Source of the DNA: a bacterium
GTDB taxonomy: Bacteria > Myxococcota > UBA727 > JAUIJE01
NCBI GenBank assembly: GCA_030431455.1
Contig: JAUIJE010000008.1
Location: 305,929 to 369,928, forward strand
Length of the DNA: 64,000 nt
Direction of reading: 5' to 3'
In this document: positions 17,309 to 26,207 of the stretch, piece by piece
Layout: every line of letters starts with the position of its first letter
Numbering within the stretch: the first letter of the stretch is position 1
Notes under the pieces: model-generated
The model's input: only the letters and a program-made list of their open reading frames with translations
Told to the model about the DNA's origin: nothing
The model's database searches: none
Translations under genes and position numbers: made by a program

Positions 17309-19723
17309 TCAGGCCTCGTCGAAGCTGACCACCACCGGCTCGGTGCTCGGCTCGAGGTGGCGGGCGATGATGACGCGGGTGCCTTCGCTCCCGTCGAAGC
17401 GGACCATGGCGGAGGCGAGGCGCCCGCTCCCGCGCAGGCTGACCACGACCCCGTCGCCGAAGGTTTCGTGGCGGACCCGGGCCCCGATCTCGAGGCGGGC
17501 GGGGTCCCGCGCGCGGGGTTGGTCGTCGAGCTCGACGCGCACCCCGTCGGGGCTTTGGCCCTGGCCACGCAGCCGGGCCTTGACCTGTTGGAAGCTGCGG
17601 CTCAGGTGGTCTTGGGGACCGAGGTCCTCGTCGAGGAGGTGGGCGGGCAGACGCCGCCGGCGGGTGATGCGCCGGGGGAGCGGCATGTCCTCGTCGTCGG
17701 CGAACATCAGGCCAGGGCCCCGCGGGGCCACCAGGTCACCGGTGGCGAGGTCGGCGGGAATCTCCTCGAGGAAGCGGCTCGCGCGCCGCGGCCGGGGCGC
17801 GCCTTGGACCATGCGGCGCTGGGCATAGGAGAGCACCAAATGGTGCTTGGCCCGGGTGATGCCCACGTAGGCGAGACGGCGCTCCTCCTCGAGCTGCTCG
17901 GGGTCGGCGTCCTCGGCCAACGCCCGGGCGTGGGGGAACGAATGTTCTTCGAGACCGATGAGAAACACCACGTCGAACTCGAGCCCCTTGGCCGCGTGCA
18001 GCGTCATCAACGTGATCTTCTCGTCCGATTGTTCCTCGTCGGGGCCGACGTCGTCGCCGCCCAACAATGAAGCTGCTTCCAAAAAGCCGACCACGTGGGC
18101 GGGCTCCCCCGCCGCCTTGGCGTCCTGCTCGAACTGGGCCGCGGCCGAGAGCAACGCGGAGAGGTTCTCCAGCCGGCCCTCGGCCTCCACCGTGCCCTCG
18201 GCCTCGAGCCGGTCCGCGACCCCCGACAGCTCAATCGCCTTGGCCAGCGCGGCCTTGGCGTCGAGGATGGGGCGGTCGTCGCCCTCGCGCGGCCGAATGT
18301 CGTCGCCAAAGGTGAACAGCTGCTCGGCCAGGGCCGCCCCTTTGCTCGCGGCGCGTTTTTGCAGGCCGGCGCCGGCGGCGAGCGCTTCTTCGCCCATGAC
18401 CTCGAGCACGCTGAGGTTCTCGGTGTTGGCGATCTCTTGCAGCTTGGCCAGGCTCTTGGCCCCGATGCCCCGCGGCACCGCGGACAAGAAGCGCAACGTG
18501 TCGACGTCGCTTTTGGGGTTGAGCGCGGCCCGCAGCGTGGAGAGCACGTCCTTGACCTCTTTGCGGTCGTAAAAGCGCACGCCCCCGATCAGGCGGTAGG
18601 GCAAGTGGGCCCGCCGGAGCTCATCTTCGAACAGCCGCGACAGGGCGTTGGTCCGGTACAGCACCGCGATGCCCTCGAGGGACTGACCGCTTTGGGCGCG
18701 TTCTTGAATCAGCGAGACCACCCGCTTGGCCTCGGTGATGTCATCGCGGCACTTGAGAATGCGCACCGGGCGCCCGTCGTCGCCGGTGGGGCGCAGGGTC
18801 TTGCCCAGCCGGGCGGTGTTGTGGCCGATGACCGCGTTGGCCGCGTCGAGGATGTAGCGGGTGGACCGGTAGTTGTCCTCGAGACGCACGAGGGTGGCGC
18901 CGTCGAGTTGGTCGACGAAGTTCTTCAGGTTGTGGGCCGAGGCCCCGCGCCAGCCGTAGATCGCTTGGTCGTCGTCCCCCACCACGCACAATGAGTCTGC
19001 ACTCTTGGCGAGCTTGAGCACGATGTCGGACTGCACCCGGTTGGTGTCCTGGTACTCGTCGACGAGCACGTGCCGGGCCCGGCGCCGGACCTCCTCCCCC
19101 GCGGGGAGGTCGAGCAGGTCATTGAGCTTGACCAGCAAGCCCCCGAAATCCACCGCCCCCATGCCCGCCAACCGTTCGTAGTACCGGGCGTAGGCCTGGC
19201 GGGCCTTCTGCTCGATGTCGCTCCAGGGCGCGTCGGGCACCGCCGAGGGCACGAGGCCCTCCGCCTCCCAGTCGTAGACCCGGTGCAGCAGCGGGCGCAC
19301 GAGGTCCTTTTTCCAGTTGAGCTCGTTGACCACCACGCGCTTCATCAAGCGCTCGGCGTCGTCCTGGTCGTAAATCACGAACGACCGCGGCACCCCCACC
19401 GCGTCCCCGTAGCGGCGCAGGTAGCGCGCGGCCATGCCGTGAAAGGTCCCGACCTGCACGTCCTTGCCCTTGTCCGGGACCAAGGCCTCGATCCGGTGCT
19501 TCATCTCCGCCGCGGCTTTGTTTGTGAAGGTCACCGCGAGGATGGTCCACGGCCGCACGCGGTGCTCGAGCAACAGGTGGGCGATGCGGTGGGTGACGAC
19601 CCGGGTCTTGCCCGACCCCGCGCCGGCGAGGATGCACACCGGCCCGTCGAGATGGGTGGCGGCGGTGCGCTGGGGGTCGTTGAGCAATTGGGTCAGTTGC
19701 ATCCCGCGGCAATATTTGGTCAT
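17309..19723 (-). CDS. uvrD: UvrD/PcrA-type DNA helicase
   Basis: 804 residues, the normal length for superfamily 1A helicases. Motif I is AGAGSGKT (33-40), Ia is TFTNKAAAEM, II is VDEYQDTN, III is VVGDDDQAIYGWRGA, IV is LEDNYRST, V is LMTLHAAKGLEFDVVFLIG and VI is YVGITRAKHHL. These are 3'-5' helicases for excision and mismatch repair and for clearing proteins from DNA. The extra C-terminal region contains a Tudor-like GARVRHETFGDGVVVSL segment, as in PcrA. The start may be ATG 19723 or ATG 19702, which would be seven residues shorter. It is downstream of no other gene. Confidence 0.96.
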   Translation of the reverse strand: MTKYCRGMQLTQLLNDPQRTAATHLDGPVCILAGAGSGKTRVVTHRIAHLLLEHRVRPWTILAVTFTNKAAAEMKHRIEALVPDKGKDVQVGTFHGMAARYLRRYGDAVGVPRSFVIYDQDDAERLMKRVVVNELNWKKDLVRPLLHRVYDWEAEGLVPSAVPDAPWSDIEQKARQAYARYYERLAGMGAVDFGGLLVKLNDLLDLPAGEEVRRRARHVLVDEYQDTNRVQSDIVLKLAKSADSLCVVGDDDQAIYGWRGASAHNLKNFVDQLDGATLVRLEDNYRSTRYILDAANAVIGHNTARLGKTLRPTGDDGRPVRILKCRDDITEAKRVVSLIQERAQSGQSLEGIAVLYRTNALSRLFEDELRRAHLPYRLIGGVRFYDRKEVKDVLSTLRAALNPKSDVDTLRFLSAVPRGIGAKSLAKLQEIANTENLSVLEVMGEEALAAGAGLQKRAASKGAALAEQLFTFGDDIRPREGDDRPILDAKAALAKAIELSGVADRLEAEGTVEAEGRLENLSALLSAAAQFEQDAKAAGEPAHVVGFLEAASLLGGDDVGPDEEQSDEKITLMTLHAAKGLEFDVVFLIGLEEHSFPHARALAEDADPEQLEEERRLAYVGITRAKHHLVLSYAQRRMVQGAPRPRRASRFLEEIPADLATGDLVAPRGPGLMFADDEDMPLPRRITRRRRLPAHLLDEDLGPQDHLSRSFQQVKARLRGQGQSPDGVRVELDDQPRARDPARLEIGARVRHETFGDGVVVSLRGSGRLASAMVRFDGSEGTRVIIARHLEPSTEPVVVSFDEA

Positions 19724-19914
19724 CGGGCGCGCTTGTCAAACGCGGCCGCGCGCGCCGGGGTCCAGTATCATTGGAACGGGCGGGGGAGCGGCGCGCGCGG
19801 CCCGCCCGCGCCCCGGTCGGCACGAACGCCTGGGGACGCAAAGTTTTGTGTCACCACACCAATCGAGACCCGGTTTTTTGCGCAAACGTGACCCGCGGCG
19901 GTGGGGATACCTGA

Positions 19915-19942
19915 ATTTTCTCCATATTTTTTAAATACTTAG
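19915..19942 (+). promoter_or_regulatory. AAATACTTAG-class promoter
   Basis: TTTTCTCCATATTTTTTAA leads into AAATACTTAG (19933-19942), the third copy of this element. TACTTA as -10 places the mRNA start near 19948, about 62 bases before ATG 20010. The rest of the 286-base gap is GC-rich and shows nothing else clear. Confidence 0.65.
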
Positions 19943-20009
19943 AAGATCTTGGCCGCCTGGCCCACGGCTCGCATTTCTGTCTGGCGCACTCACTTTCCGG
20001 AGCCTGACC

Positions 20010-21398
20010 ATGATCAAACCCACCACCACCCCGTCCGTCACCCCCGCCCGCGCCCAGGTCGTCGGCCCCGCCGCCCCGGCGCGGCCCAGCGCCCGGCCCC
20101 AGGACGCGGCCCCCGCCGACCGCTTCGAGTCCGGCGGCACCGCCCGTTTGCCCGCGGCCGCGGACCCCGCGGTCCGCGACCCGGCGCTGCAACACGACGT
20201 GCGCGGGCACGTCGACGCCGCCCGCCTGCGCGGACCGCGCGCGGACCGGATGGGCACGGCGCGGGATCGGCTCCGCCACAGTTCGCACAACTGGGTCATC
20301 GGCGCCGACGACGCCCGCGCGGTGAGCGCGACGATGAACGGCATGTCGGCGGGGGACAAGCTCTCGATGTTGCGCGACATGGATCGCGAGGGGCTGCTCG
20401 CCCCCTACCTGAAAAACCTCCCCGCCGAGGACCGCGCCGCCCTCGTCGACGACCTCGCCCGCGGGGGCGCGCTGCGGGAGTCCGACGGGGCCCAAACCCG
20501 CAGCCAGGCCGCGGCCGAGAAGGCCGGCCCCGGCGCCCCCCGTCCGCCGGTGGCGCCCAAGCTGGTGGTCAACGACAAGGCCCTGCCGGTGTCGTTGCGC
20601 AACGCCATCACCGACACCAACACCGACCGGGTCCGGGCCTACCACGGCGCCCAACGCGGCTACCTCGAGAAGTACCAAGCCGCGGCCGAGGCCGCGCCCA
20701 CCACCGAGGCCCTGCGGGGGCTGGGCCATCCCGTCGACGTCCAATCGATGCCCCACGAGCCCGGGGTCAAGCCGCGCTCGACCCGGGCCCGCCGCTATGC
20801 CCAAAAAACCGGCCACGCGCCCAGCCTGGTCAAGACCATGCAGACGGTGGACACCAAGCGGCGCCAGTTCAAGGGGGAGCGGCCCCCGGGGACGTTCCAC
20901 GTCGGGGTCGAAGGCGGGGTCAGCGTCGACCTGTCGGCCAAGCACGAGAAGAAACGCGGCGGCGTCGCGTTCTCGGGGGAGGTCAAGGTCCGCAGCGACA
21001 AGGTCGTCGAGGGCGAAGGCAAAGCCGCGATCAACATCGAGGGCCCGGGGGGCATCAAATACAAAGGCGCGGTCAAGACCGACGGCAAGTCGGTGACCAC
21101 CAACCAAGGGCTCGAGGCCGGTCGCGAAGCGGACAACAAAGACCAGGCCGCGGTGAAAGGCGTGACCGTCGGCGTGGATCAGAACGGCAAGCTCGAGCTC
21201 GGCGCCGACCTGGGCGTCGCCACCGTAGGCAGCAGCGCCGATCCCAAGAACGCCGAGATGGAGGTCGAGGTCGGCAAGTCCTTCGGCAAGGAGGACAGCC
21301 GGGTGAAGGCCGAGGTCAAAGCCAAGTTCGGGATGAAAGGCATCACCGCGCAGGAAGCCAAAGAGGCGATCGAGTCGAAGGGTTTTTTCCGCGACTGA
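20010..21398 (+). CDS. Unrecognised protein with Pro/Ala-rich head and charged beta-rich tail
   Basis: 462 residues with no signal peptide or membrane segment. The first 50 residues are Pro/Ala/Thr-rich and end in a DRFESG motif of a kind often seen at the head of Myxococcota proteins of unknown function. A helical middle (residues ~90-260) follows. The last 170 residues are Gly/Lys/Glu-rich, with repeated short strands of the form GEVKVRSDK, GKAAINIEG, KYKGAVKTDGK and AEVKAKFG, suggesting a beta-sheet or barrel-like domain. SD CCGGAG precedes ATG 20010. The gene shares a promoter class with two surface-protein genes. I do not recognise the family. Confidence 0.65.
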   Translation: MIKPTTTPSVTPARAQVVGPAAPARPSARPQDAAPADRFESGGTARLPAAADPAVRDPALQHDVRGHVDAARLRGPRADRMGTARDRLRHSSHNWVIGADDARAVSATMNGMSAGDKLSMLRDMDREGLLAPYLKNLPAEDRAALVDDLARGGALRESDGAQTRSQAAAEKAGPGAPRPPVAPKLVVNDKALPVSLRNAITDTNTDRVRAYHGAQRGYLEKYQAAAEAAPTTEALRGLGHPVDVQSMPHEPGVKPRSTRARRYAQKTGHAPSLVKTMQTVDTKRRQFKGERPPGTFHVGVEGGVSVDLSAKHEKKRGGVAFSGEVKVRSDKVVEGEGKAAINIEGPGGIKYKGAVKTDGKSVTTNQGLEAGREADNKDQAAVKGVTVGVDQNGKLELGADLGVATVGSSADPKNAEMEVEVGKSFGKEDSRVKAEVKAKFGMKGITAQEAKEAIESKGFFRD

Positions 21399-21496
21399 TG
21401 CCTGCGCCCTCGTCGGCCGGGCCGGTGAAGGGCCCCGCGCATGAGGCGCCTCGGACCGGGGTCAAACAGTCCGGGGCGCGTCAGGGTTCGAACCGG

Positions 21497-22777
21497 TCAG
21501 GGTTCGAACAGTTGGGCGTCGCTGAGGTTGTCGAACCCCGCGTTGCCGCCGACGACCAGCGCCCGTCCCCCCGGCAGCGCGGTGAGGGTGTGCGACAGCC
21601 GCGGGCCCTCGGGGTTGGCCAGGCCATAAAAGCTGCCCAACTCGGGGGAAAAGCCGTCCGCGGCGTTGGCGTCCGCGTCCCCGGTGGTGCCCCCCACGAA
21701 CAGGACGTCCCCCGAGGTGAGCCGCACGCCCGGCGCCGCGTAGCGGGCCACGCTCAGGGTGCTGGCGGGGGTGGTCCACCCGGTGAGGTCGGCGGCGAGC
21801 ACCAGGGCTGAGTCATAGACATTGGCACCGTTGCGGCCGCCGGCGACGAGGACGCGGCCGTCGGCGAGCGCGACCGCGGACAAGCCCCAGCGCGGGTTGA
21901 GCAACGGGGGCGCGGCCGACACCATGCCGGTGGCGGGATCGATGCGCTCGACCCCTGCATATACATTCTCGGCGTCTCGCCCCCCGATGACCAACACGTT
22001 GTCGTCAGCGGACAGGGCCGCGGCGTGCACATAGCGCGGGGTGGACAGCGTCGGGCCGGCGGCGAAGCTGTCGTTGGCGGGATCGAACACCTCGACCAAC
22101 CCCACGAACTCGTCCGCGTTGAGCCCCCCCACGATGAACACCCGGCCGTCGGCGACGCGGGTGGCGGTGTGGAGAATCCGCTTTTTTGTCATCGACGGCA
22201 CCGTGGTCCACTGGCCGCTCACCGGGTCCCAGACCTCGGCGCTGTCGAGGTGCATGTCCATGTGATGAAAGCCCCCGGTGACCAGCACGCGGCCGTCGGC
22301 GAGCAACGTGGCGGTGTGTGAATAGCGGCCTTGGTTGAGCGGGCCGGTGGGGGTCCAGGTCTCGGTGTCGGGATCGAACAGGCGGCAGTCGGTGTAGGCC
22401 TCGAAGTCCTCGCCCCCCACCACGAGCACCAAGCCGCTGTCGAGGAGGGTGGCGGTGTGCCGGGCCCGGGGCGTGTCCAAGCCCGCGGTGGGGCGCCAGG
22501 CGCCGCACTTGGGGTTGCCGTCGCAACCGTCGCCGTCGCCGTCGCCATCACCGTCGCCGTCGCCATCACCGTCGCCGTCGCCATCACCGTCGCCGTCGCC
22601 GTCGCCGTCGCCATCACCGTCGCCGTCGCCATCGCCGTCTCCTCCGCCGGCATCGGTGACAAAGAGGCTGCCCCCGTCCTCGGTGAGGTCGATGCCGTCG
22701 GCGCAGGCGGCGCCCCCCACGACCAGGGCCAGGCACAACAGAAGGGAACCGGGGGCGAACAAGAGTGTCTTGGGCAT
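21497..22777 (-). CDS. Kelch-repeat lipoprotein with (Gly-Asp)19 tether
   Basis: 426 residues. The lipoprotein signal LLLCLALVVGGAAC fixes ATG 22777. A Gly-Asp run follows, then about six kelch repeats, each with H.AT.L.DGRVLV.GG (for example YSHTATLLADGRVLVTGG). These should build a beta-propeller. In Myxococcota such proteins are surface or periplasmic and their ligands are unknown. The stop lies inside a 16-base duplication (21480-21509). It is divergent from the sigma factor gene at 22855. Confidence 0.88.
   Translation of the reverse strand: MPKTLLFAPGSLLLCLALVVGGAACADGIDLTEDGGSLFVTDAGGGDGDGDGDGDGDGDGDGDGDGDGDGDGDGDGDGDGDGDGCDGNPKCGAWRPTAGLDTPRARHTATLLDSGLVLVVGGEDFEAYTDCRLFDPDTETWTPTGPLNQGRYSHTATLLADGRVLVTGGFHHMDMHLDSAEVWDPVSGQWTTVPSMTKKRILHTATRVADGRVFIVGGLNADEFVGLVEVFDPANDSFAAGPTLSTPRYVHAAALSADDNVLVIGGRDAENVYAGVERIDPATGMVSAAPPLLNPRWGLSAVALADGRVLVAGGRNGANVYDSALVLAADLTGWTTPASTLSVARYAAPGVRLTSGDVLFVGGTTGDADANAADGFSPELGSFYGLANPEGPRLSHTLTALPGGRALVVGGNAGFDNLSDAQLFEP
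22529..22642 (-). repeat. Hexanucleotide array coding for (Gly-Asp)19
   Basis: 114 bases of alternating GTCGCC and ATCGCC-type hexamers (plus-strand view) encode the tether of the kelch lipoprotein. Within it, 18-base units with the pattern GTCGCC-GTCGCC-ATCACC repeat several times, a sign of recent unit duplication. Confidence 0.95.
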
Positions 22778-22854
22778 GATGGTGTCTCCACTCCCGCAAA
22801 TGCCGGCTCGGCACGGCGAGCACAACCGGGCCCGCGCCGTGGTAAAACGGGACG

Positions 22855-23451
22855 ATGGCGAATCCGGACGATGACGCGGTGTTCGCGCTGCTGGACGAGG
22901 GCCGTCTCGATGATGCAGTGGCGCGGGTGTTGCGCCGCTACGGTCCCGAGGTGGGGGGCTTCATCGCGGCGCGGACAGGGCGTGCCGACGAGGCTGCGGA
23001 CATCTTTGCCGTGTGGTCGGTTGACGTGTGGAAGGGACTGGAGGGCTTTCGCCGCGAGGCCTCTTTGCGGACGTGGCTGTATACCCTCGCCCGGCGCGCG
23101 GCTTATCGCACAGTGCGCGATAAAAAATCCCAGCCCTTCGCCGGCCTGCCCGCGGTGACGTCCTCCCAGCTCGAGCGCATCGCGGCGGAGGTCCGCACCT
23201 CCACCGCCGCGTTCATGCGCACCGAGGTCAAAGAGGAGGTGCGGCGGCTGCGCGAGTCGTTGGCCGAAGACGAACGCGAACTGCTCGTGTTGCGCGTCGA
23301 CCGGCACATGGAATGGAACGACATCGCCGCCATCCTGTTTCCCGATGACGAGCCGGGGGCGCACAAAAAACGCAGCGCGTCGCTGCGCAAACGGTTCGAG
23401 CGCACCAAGGAGAAGCTCAAGACCCTGGCCGCCCAACGCGGGCTGTTGTGA
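22855..23451 (+). CDS. ECF-type RNA polymerase sigma factor
   Basis: 198 residues. Region 2 is [41 protein letters not shown] (sigma 2.1-2.4). A linker is followed by region 4 (residues ~130-190; [32 protein letters not shown]). It should direct RNA polymerase to a specific regulon. ATG 22855 lies exactly 6 bases after a -10-like TAAAAC (22843-22848), so a leaderless mRNA is likely. The kinase gene overlaps its stop by 4 bases. No anti-sigma gene is present, so the kinase may set its activity. Confidence 0.88.
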   Translation: MANPDDDAVFALLDEGRLDDAVARVLRRYGPEVGGFIAARTGRADEAADIFAVWSVDVWKGLEGFRREASLRTWLYTLARRAAYRTVRDKKSQPFAGLPAVTSSQLERIAAEVRTSTAAFMRTEVKEEVRRLRESLAEDERELLVLRVDRHMEWNDIAAILFPDDEPGAHKKRSASLRKRFERTKEKLKTLAAQRGLL

Positions 23452-25832
23452 GCGACAGCGACGAGGCGTTTGTGCGCTTGCTGGGCGAGGTGGCGGCGGC
23501 CCCGCCCCTCATCGTCTCGTCGCTCATGGTCGGCAGCACCCTGTCGCGGTACCGCATCGATGCGGAGATCGCGCGCGGCGGTTTCGGGGTGGTGTTCAAG
23601 GCCCACGATCCATCGCTCAACCGCCCCGTCGCGCTCAAGGTGTTCTACGCCCCGTCGCGGGAAAAACGCGACGAACACGAACGCGAAGCGCGCCAGCTCG
23701 CCACCTTTCAACACCCCAACATCGCCGCGGTCTACGACGTGGGGCACCAGGAGGGCTTGTCCTATCTGGCCCTCGAGTACCTCCCCGGCCAGACCCTCCG
23801 CCAGCGCATCCACGCCGGCACCGTCGAGCCCGGCCCCACCCTCGACGGCATCGTGCGCGGGCTCGCCGCAGCCCACGACAAAGGGCTTGTGCACCGCGAC
23901 GTCAAACCCGAGAACGTCCTGTTCGCCGCCGACGGCACCGCCAAGCTCGTCGACTTTGGCCTCGCCCACGACGAGGGTCTGCGCGACGAGCGCGGCACCG
24001 GGACCCGCGGCTACGTCGCCCCCGAGGTGCGCGCGGGCCAACCCATCACCGCCGCCGCCGACGTGTACGCGGTGGGCGTGCTCATCGACGAGCTGTACAG
24101 CGGCCGGCCCCCCCGGGCCTTGGCCCAACTCGCCGCGCAGTGCCGACAACCGGCCGCGGCCCGCCCCCCAGACGGCGCCGCCCTGGTGCGCGCCCTCGCC
24201 CAGGGCCCGCGCCGGGGGGTGCTCGCGGCGGTGGCCGCCGCGGCCGCGGTGTTGGTCGCGGCTTTGGTCTTTTCCCTCGCCCGGCTCGACCCCGAACCCC
24301 CGGCGTTGACGAGCATCCCCCGCGTCACCGAAGACGTGCGCGCCCAGCGCGCGTTCGCCGCCGCCACCCAAGCGTTCTTCAACGCCGACGACGCGTCCGC
24401 GGCCCGCATCCTCGACGAGATCTGGCCCGCCCTGCCCGCCTGGCCGGTGGCCGCGGTGCGCTTGTCGGTCAGCCCCTTCGACATCGAGACCGACCGCCGC
24501 CAGGCCCTGCTCGACGTGCTCGCCCGCACCGGCGCAGAGGACCCCTTCGCGCACTTGCTCGCGCGGTTGGTGGCACGCCGGCTGCGCGCCCTCGAAGCCA
24601 GCGACCCCGCGCCCGACCCCGGGCTCGCGCGCGCGGTGGAGGCGGCGCGCCGGGCGCACACCGACGACTTTTTCCGCGCCGCCCTGCTCGCGATCTGGGC
24701 CCCCACCGACGAGGCCACGGACCGTGCACAAGCATTGCGGGCCCTGTCCGACATCGATCCGCGCCCCGCGCTCCCTTACGTGTACGAGGCCTATGCTTGG
24801 CAGCGCGAAGGCGCCCTCGACGAGGCCGGGGCCGCGCTTCAAGCCGGCCTCGCGCACAACCCCCACAACCGCCGGCTGCGCACCGAGTGGGCGCGGCACC
24901 GGCTCGCCACCGGCGAGACCGACGATGCCCGCCGCGCACTCGATGGCCTCGTCCGGCAATACCCCGACGACGTTCTGCTGCGCTTCGACCAGGCCGAGGC
25001 CGCGTTTTACGCGGGGGACGAGGACACCTGGCGGCGCGTGCTCGACGACGTGCTCAGCGGCCCCTACCCGCGCGGGCTCGCCGGGCGCGGGGTGCTGTTT
25101 CATCTCGGGCTGCTCACCACCCGGGGCCGCTTCGCCGAGGCCTTGCCTTGGCTGGACCGGACCTTGGCCATGCTCGACGACGCGGGACAGCTCGACACCT
25201 ATGCCGCGGGGCTCGACCGGGTGGCCAAAGACGCGGCCCGCACCGAGGACGCGACGCTGTGCACAGATGTGCGGCGCCGGCTCGACGACGCCCGGGCCCG
25301 GACCGGGCTGCCCCCCCGGTGGCGGCAGCTCCTCGAGCTCGATGCCCACTACCTCGACGGGGTGCGCGCCGCGACCACGGGACAGGGCGTGGCCGAGTCG
25401 TTGACCGCCATGACCCGGCTCGGCGTCGACGGGGTGCCCCCGGTGACCGCCGAGGTCATGCGCGCCCACGTGCGGCTCGTCGAGGCCGAGGCCCAAGGCC
25501 GGCCCGAACAAGCCAAGGTCGCGGCCCAGACCTTGGCCACGGTCCCGCGCTGGGGTGACGTGGCCAAGGCCCGGGCCGCGCGGCTGCAGGGGGCCGGGCT
25601 CGTCGCCCGGGGTGGGCTCGAGAAGGTCCTCGACGAGGGCGCGGGCTGTCTCGCGGAGCGCTTGATGTTTCGCCTGCGGTGCCGCATCGACCTCGCCTGG
25701 GCCGCGTCGTTGCTCGTGTCCCTCGACGAGACCGACGCGGACCGGCGGACGCACCGCCGGGCCTTCGCGTCGATTTGGCCACGAGCGGACCCGGGGCTTT
25801 TGCTCACGAAGCGCGCGGGGACAGCGCGCTGA
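23448..25832 (+). CDS. Ser/Thr kinase with membrane helix and TPR-like C-terminus, coupled to ECF sigma
   Basis: 794 residues. GTG 23448 overlaps the sigma-factor stop. The kinase domain is ~34-235: Gly loop ARGGFGVVF (42-50), Lys64, HRDVKPEN with Asp151, DFGLA and APEV. A membrane helix at ~257-277 is followed by about 500 residues of helical repeat with TPR-like units ([32 protein letters not shown]). The pairing with an ECF sigma gene resembles the known ECF-kinase groups, where phosphorylation activates the sigma factor. Its 3' end overlaps the convergent 25804 gene by 29 bases. Confidence 0.9.
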   Translation: MSDSDEAFVRLLGEVAAAPPLIVSSLMVGSTLSRYRIDAEIARGGFGVVFKAHDPSLNRPVALKVFYAPSREKRDEHEREARQLATFQHPNIAAVYDVGHQEGLSYLALEYLPGQTLRQRIHAGTVEPGPTLDGIVRGLAAAHDKGLVHRDVKPENVLFAADGTAKLVDFGLAHDEGLRDERGTGTRGYVAPEVRAGQPITAAADVYAVGVLIDELYSGRPPRALAQLAAQCRQPAAARPPDGAALVRALAQGPRRGVLAAVAAAAAVLVAALVFSLARLDPEPPALTSIPRVTEDVRAQRAFAAATQAFFNADDASAARILDEIWPALPAWPVAAVRLSVSPFDIETDRRQALLDVLARTGAEDPFAHLLARLVARRLRALEASDPAPDPGLARAVEAARRAHTDDFFRAALLAIWAPTDEATDRAQALRALSDIDPRPALPYVYEAYAWQREGALDEAGAALQAGLAHNPHNRRLRTEWARHRLATGETDDARRALDGLVRQYPDDVLLRFDQAEAAFYAGDEDTWRRVLDDVLSGPYPRGLAGRGVLFHLGLLTTRGRFAEALPWLDRTLAMLDDAGQLDTYAAGLDRVAKDAARTEDATLCTDVRRRLDDARARTGLPPRWRQLLELDAHYLDGVRAATTGQGVAESLTAMTRLGVDGVPPVTAEVMRAHVRLVEAEAQGRPEQAKVAAQTLATVPRWGDVAKARAARLQGAGLVARGGLEKVLDEGAGCLAERLMFRLRCRIDLAWAASLLVSLDETDADRRTHRRAFASIWPRADPGLLLTKRAGTAR

Positions 25833-26139
25833 TCGCCACCCCCACGAGGAGCAACAGCAACGCCATGCCCCCGGCGAGCAGGAGGTTCGACGAGGTCTCG
25901 CGCGTGCCCACGCTGAGCATCATGACCTTTTCCGCCAACTCGGGCGTGCGCTGGACCGCGTTGTCGACGAGGCGCTGGCCGAGCGCAGACCCGAGCATGC
26001 CGAGCCCCATCACCGCGGCGGCAAAGCGGGGGGCGAGCTGCCCCGCCCGGTCTTTGGCCCAGACCGTGACCCCGAGCCCGACGACGAACGCGCCGAGGGC
26101 GAGCAGAGAAAAGACACCGGCTTCGTGGAAATAAGACAT
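25804..26139 (-). CDS. Small three-helix membrane protein, paralogue 1
   Basis: 111 residues with three hydrophobic helices. It ends [19 protein letters not shown] paralogue at 31899-32234 has the same length, the same M-S-x-F-x-EAGVF start, an LSxGTRE motif and an identical ISALSPRAS end. The overall pattern recalls short MotA/TolQ-like membrane proteins, but this is weak. ATG 26139 has SD GGAGG and a promoter shared in sequence with the paralogue. I do not recognise a function. Confidence 0.75.
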   Translation of the reverse strand: MSYFHEAGVFSLLALGAFVVGLGVTVWAKDRAGQLAPRFAAAVMGLGMLGSALGQRLVDNAVQRTPELAEKVMMLSVGTRETSSNLLLAGGMALLLLLVGVAISALSPRAS

Positions 26140-26165
26140 CGCGTTCCTCCTGGTGAATGCAACGA

Positions 26166-26194
26166 GGTAGAGGCGCCCGGGACCAGGGTGTGAC
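26166..26194 (-). promoter_or_regulatory. Promoter of paralogue 1 (GTCACA-N17-TCTACC)
   Basis: Minus strand: GTCACA (26194-26189), 17-base spacer, TCTACC (26171-26166). The predicted mRNA start near 26159 leaves a 20-base leader with SD. The paralogue at 32234 has the same hexamers, the same spacer length and the longer shared word GCGCCTCTACCTC. Confidence 0.65.
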
Positions 26195-26207
26195 AGCCTC
26201 GCCCAGA

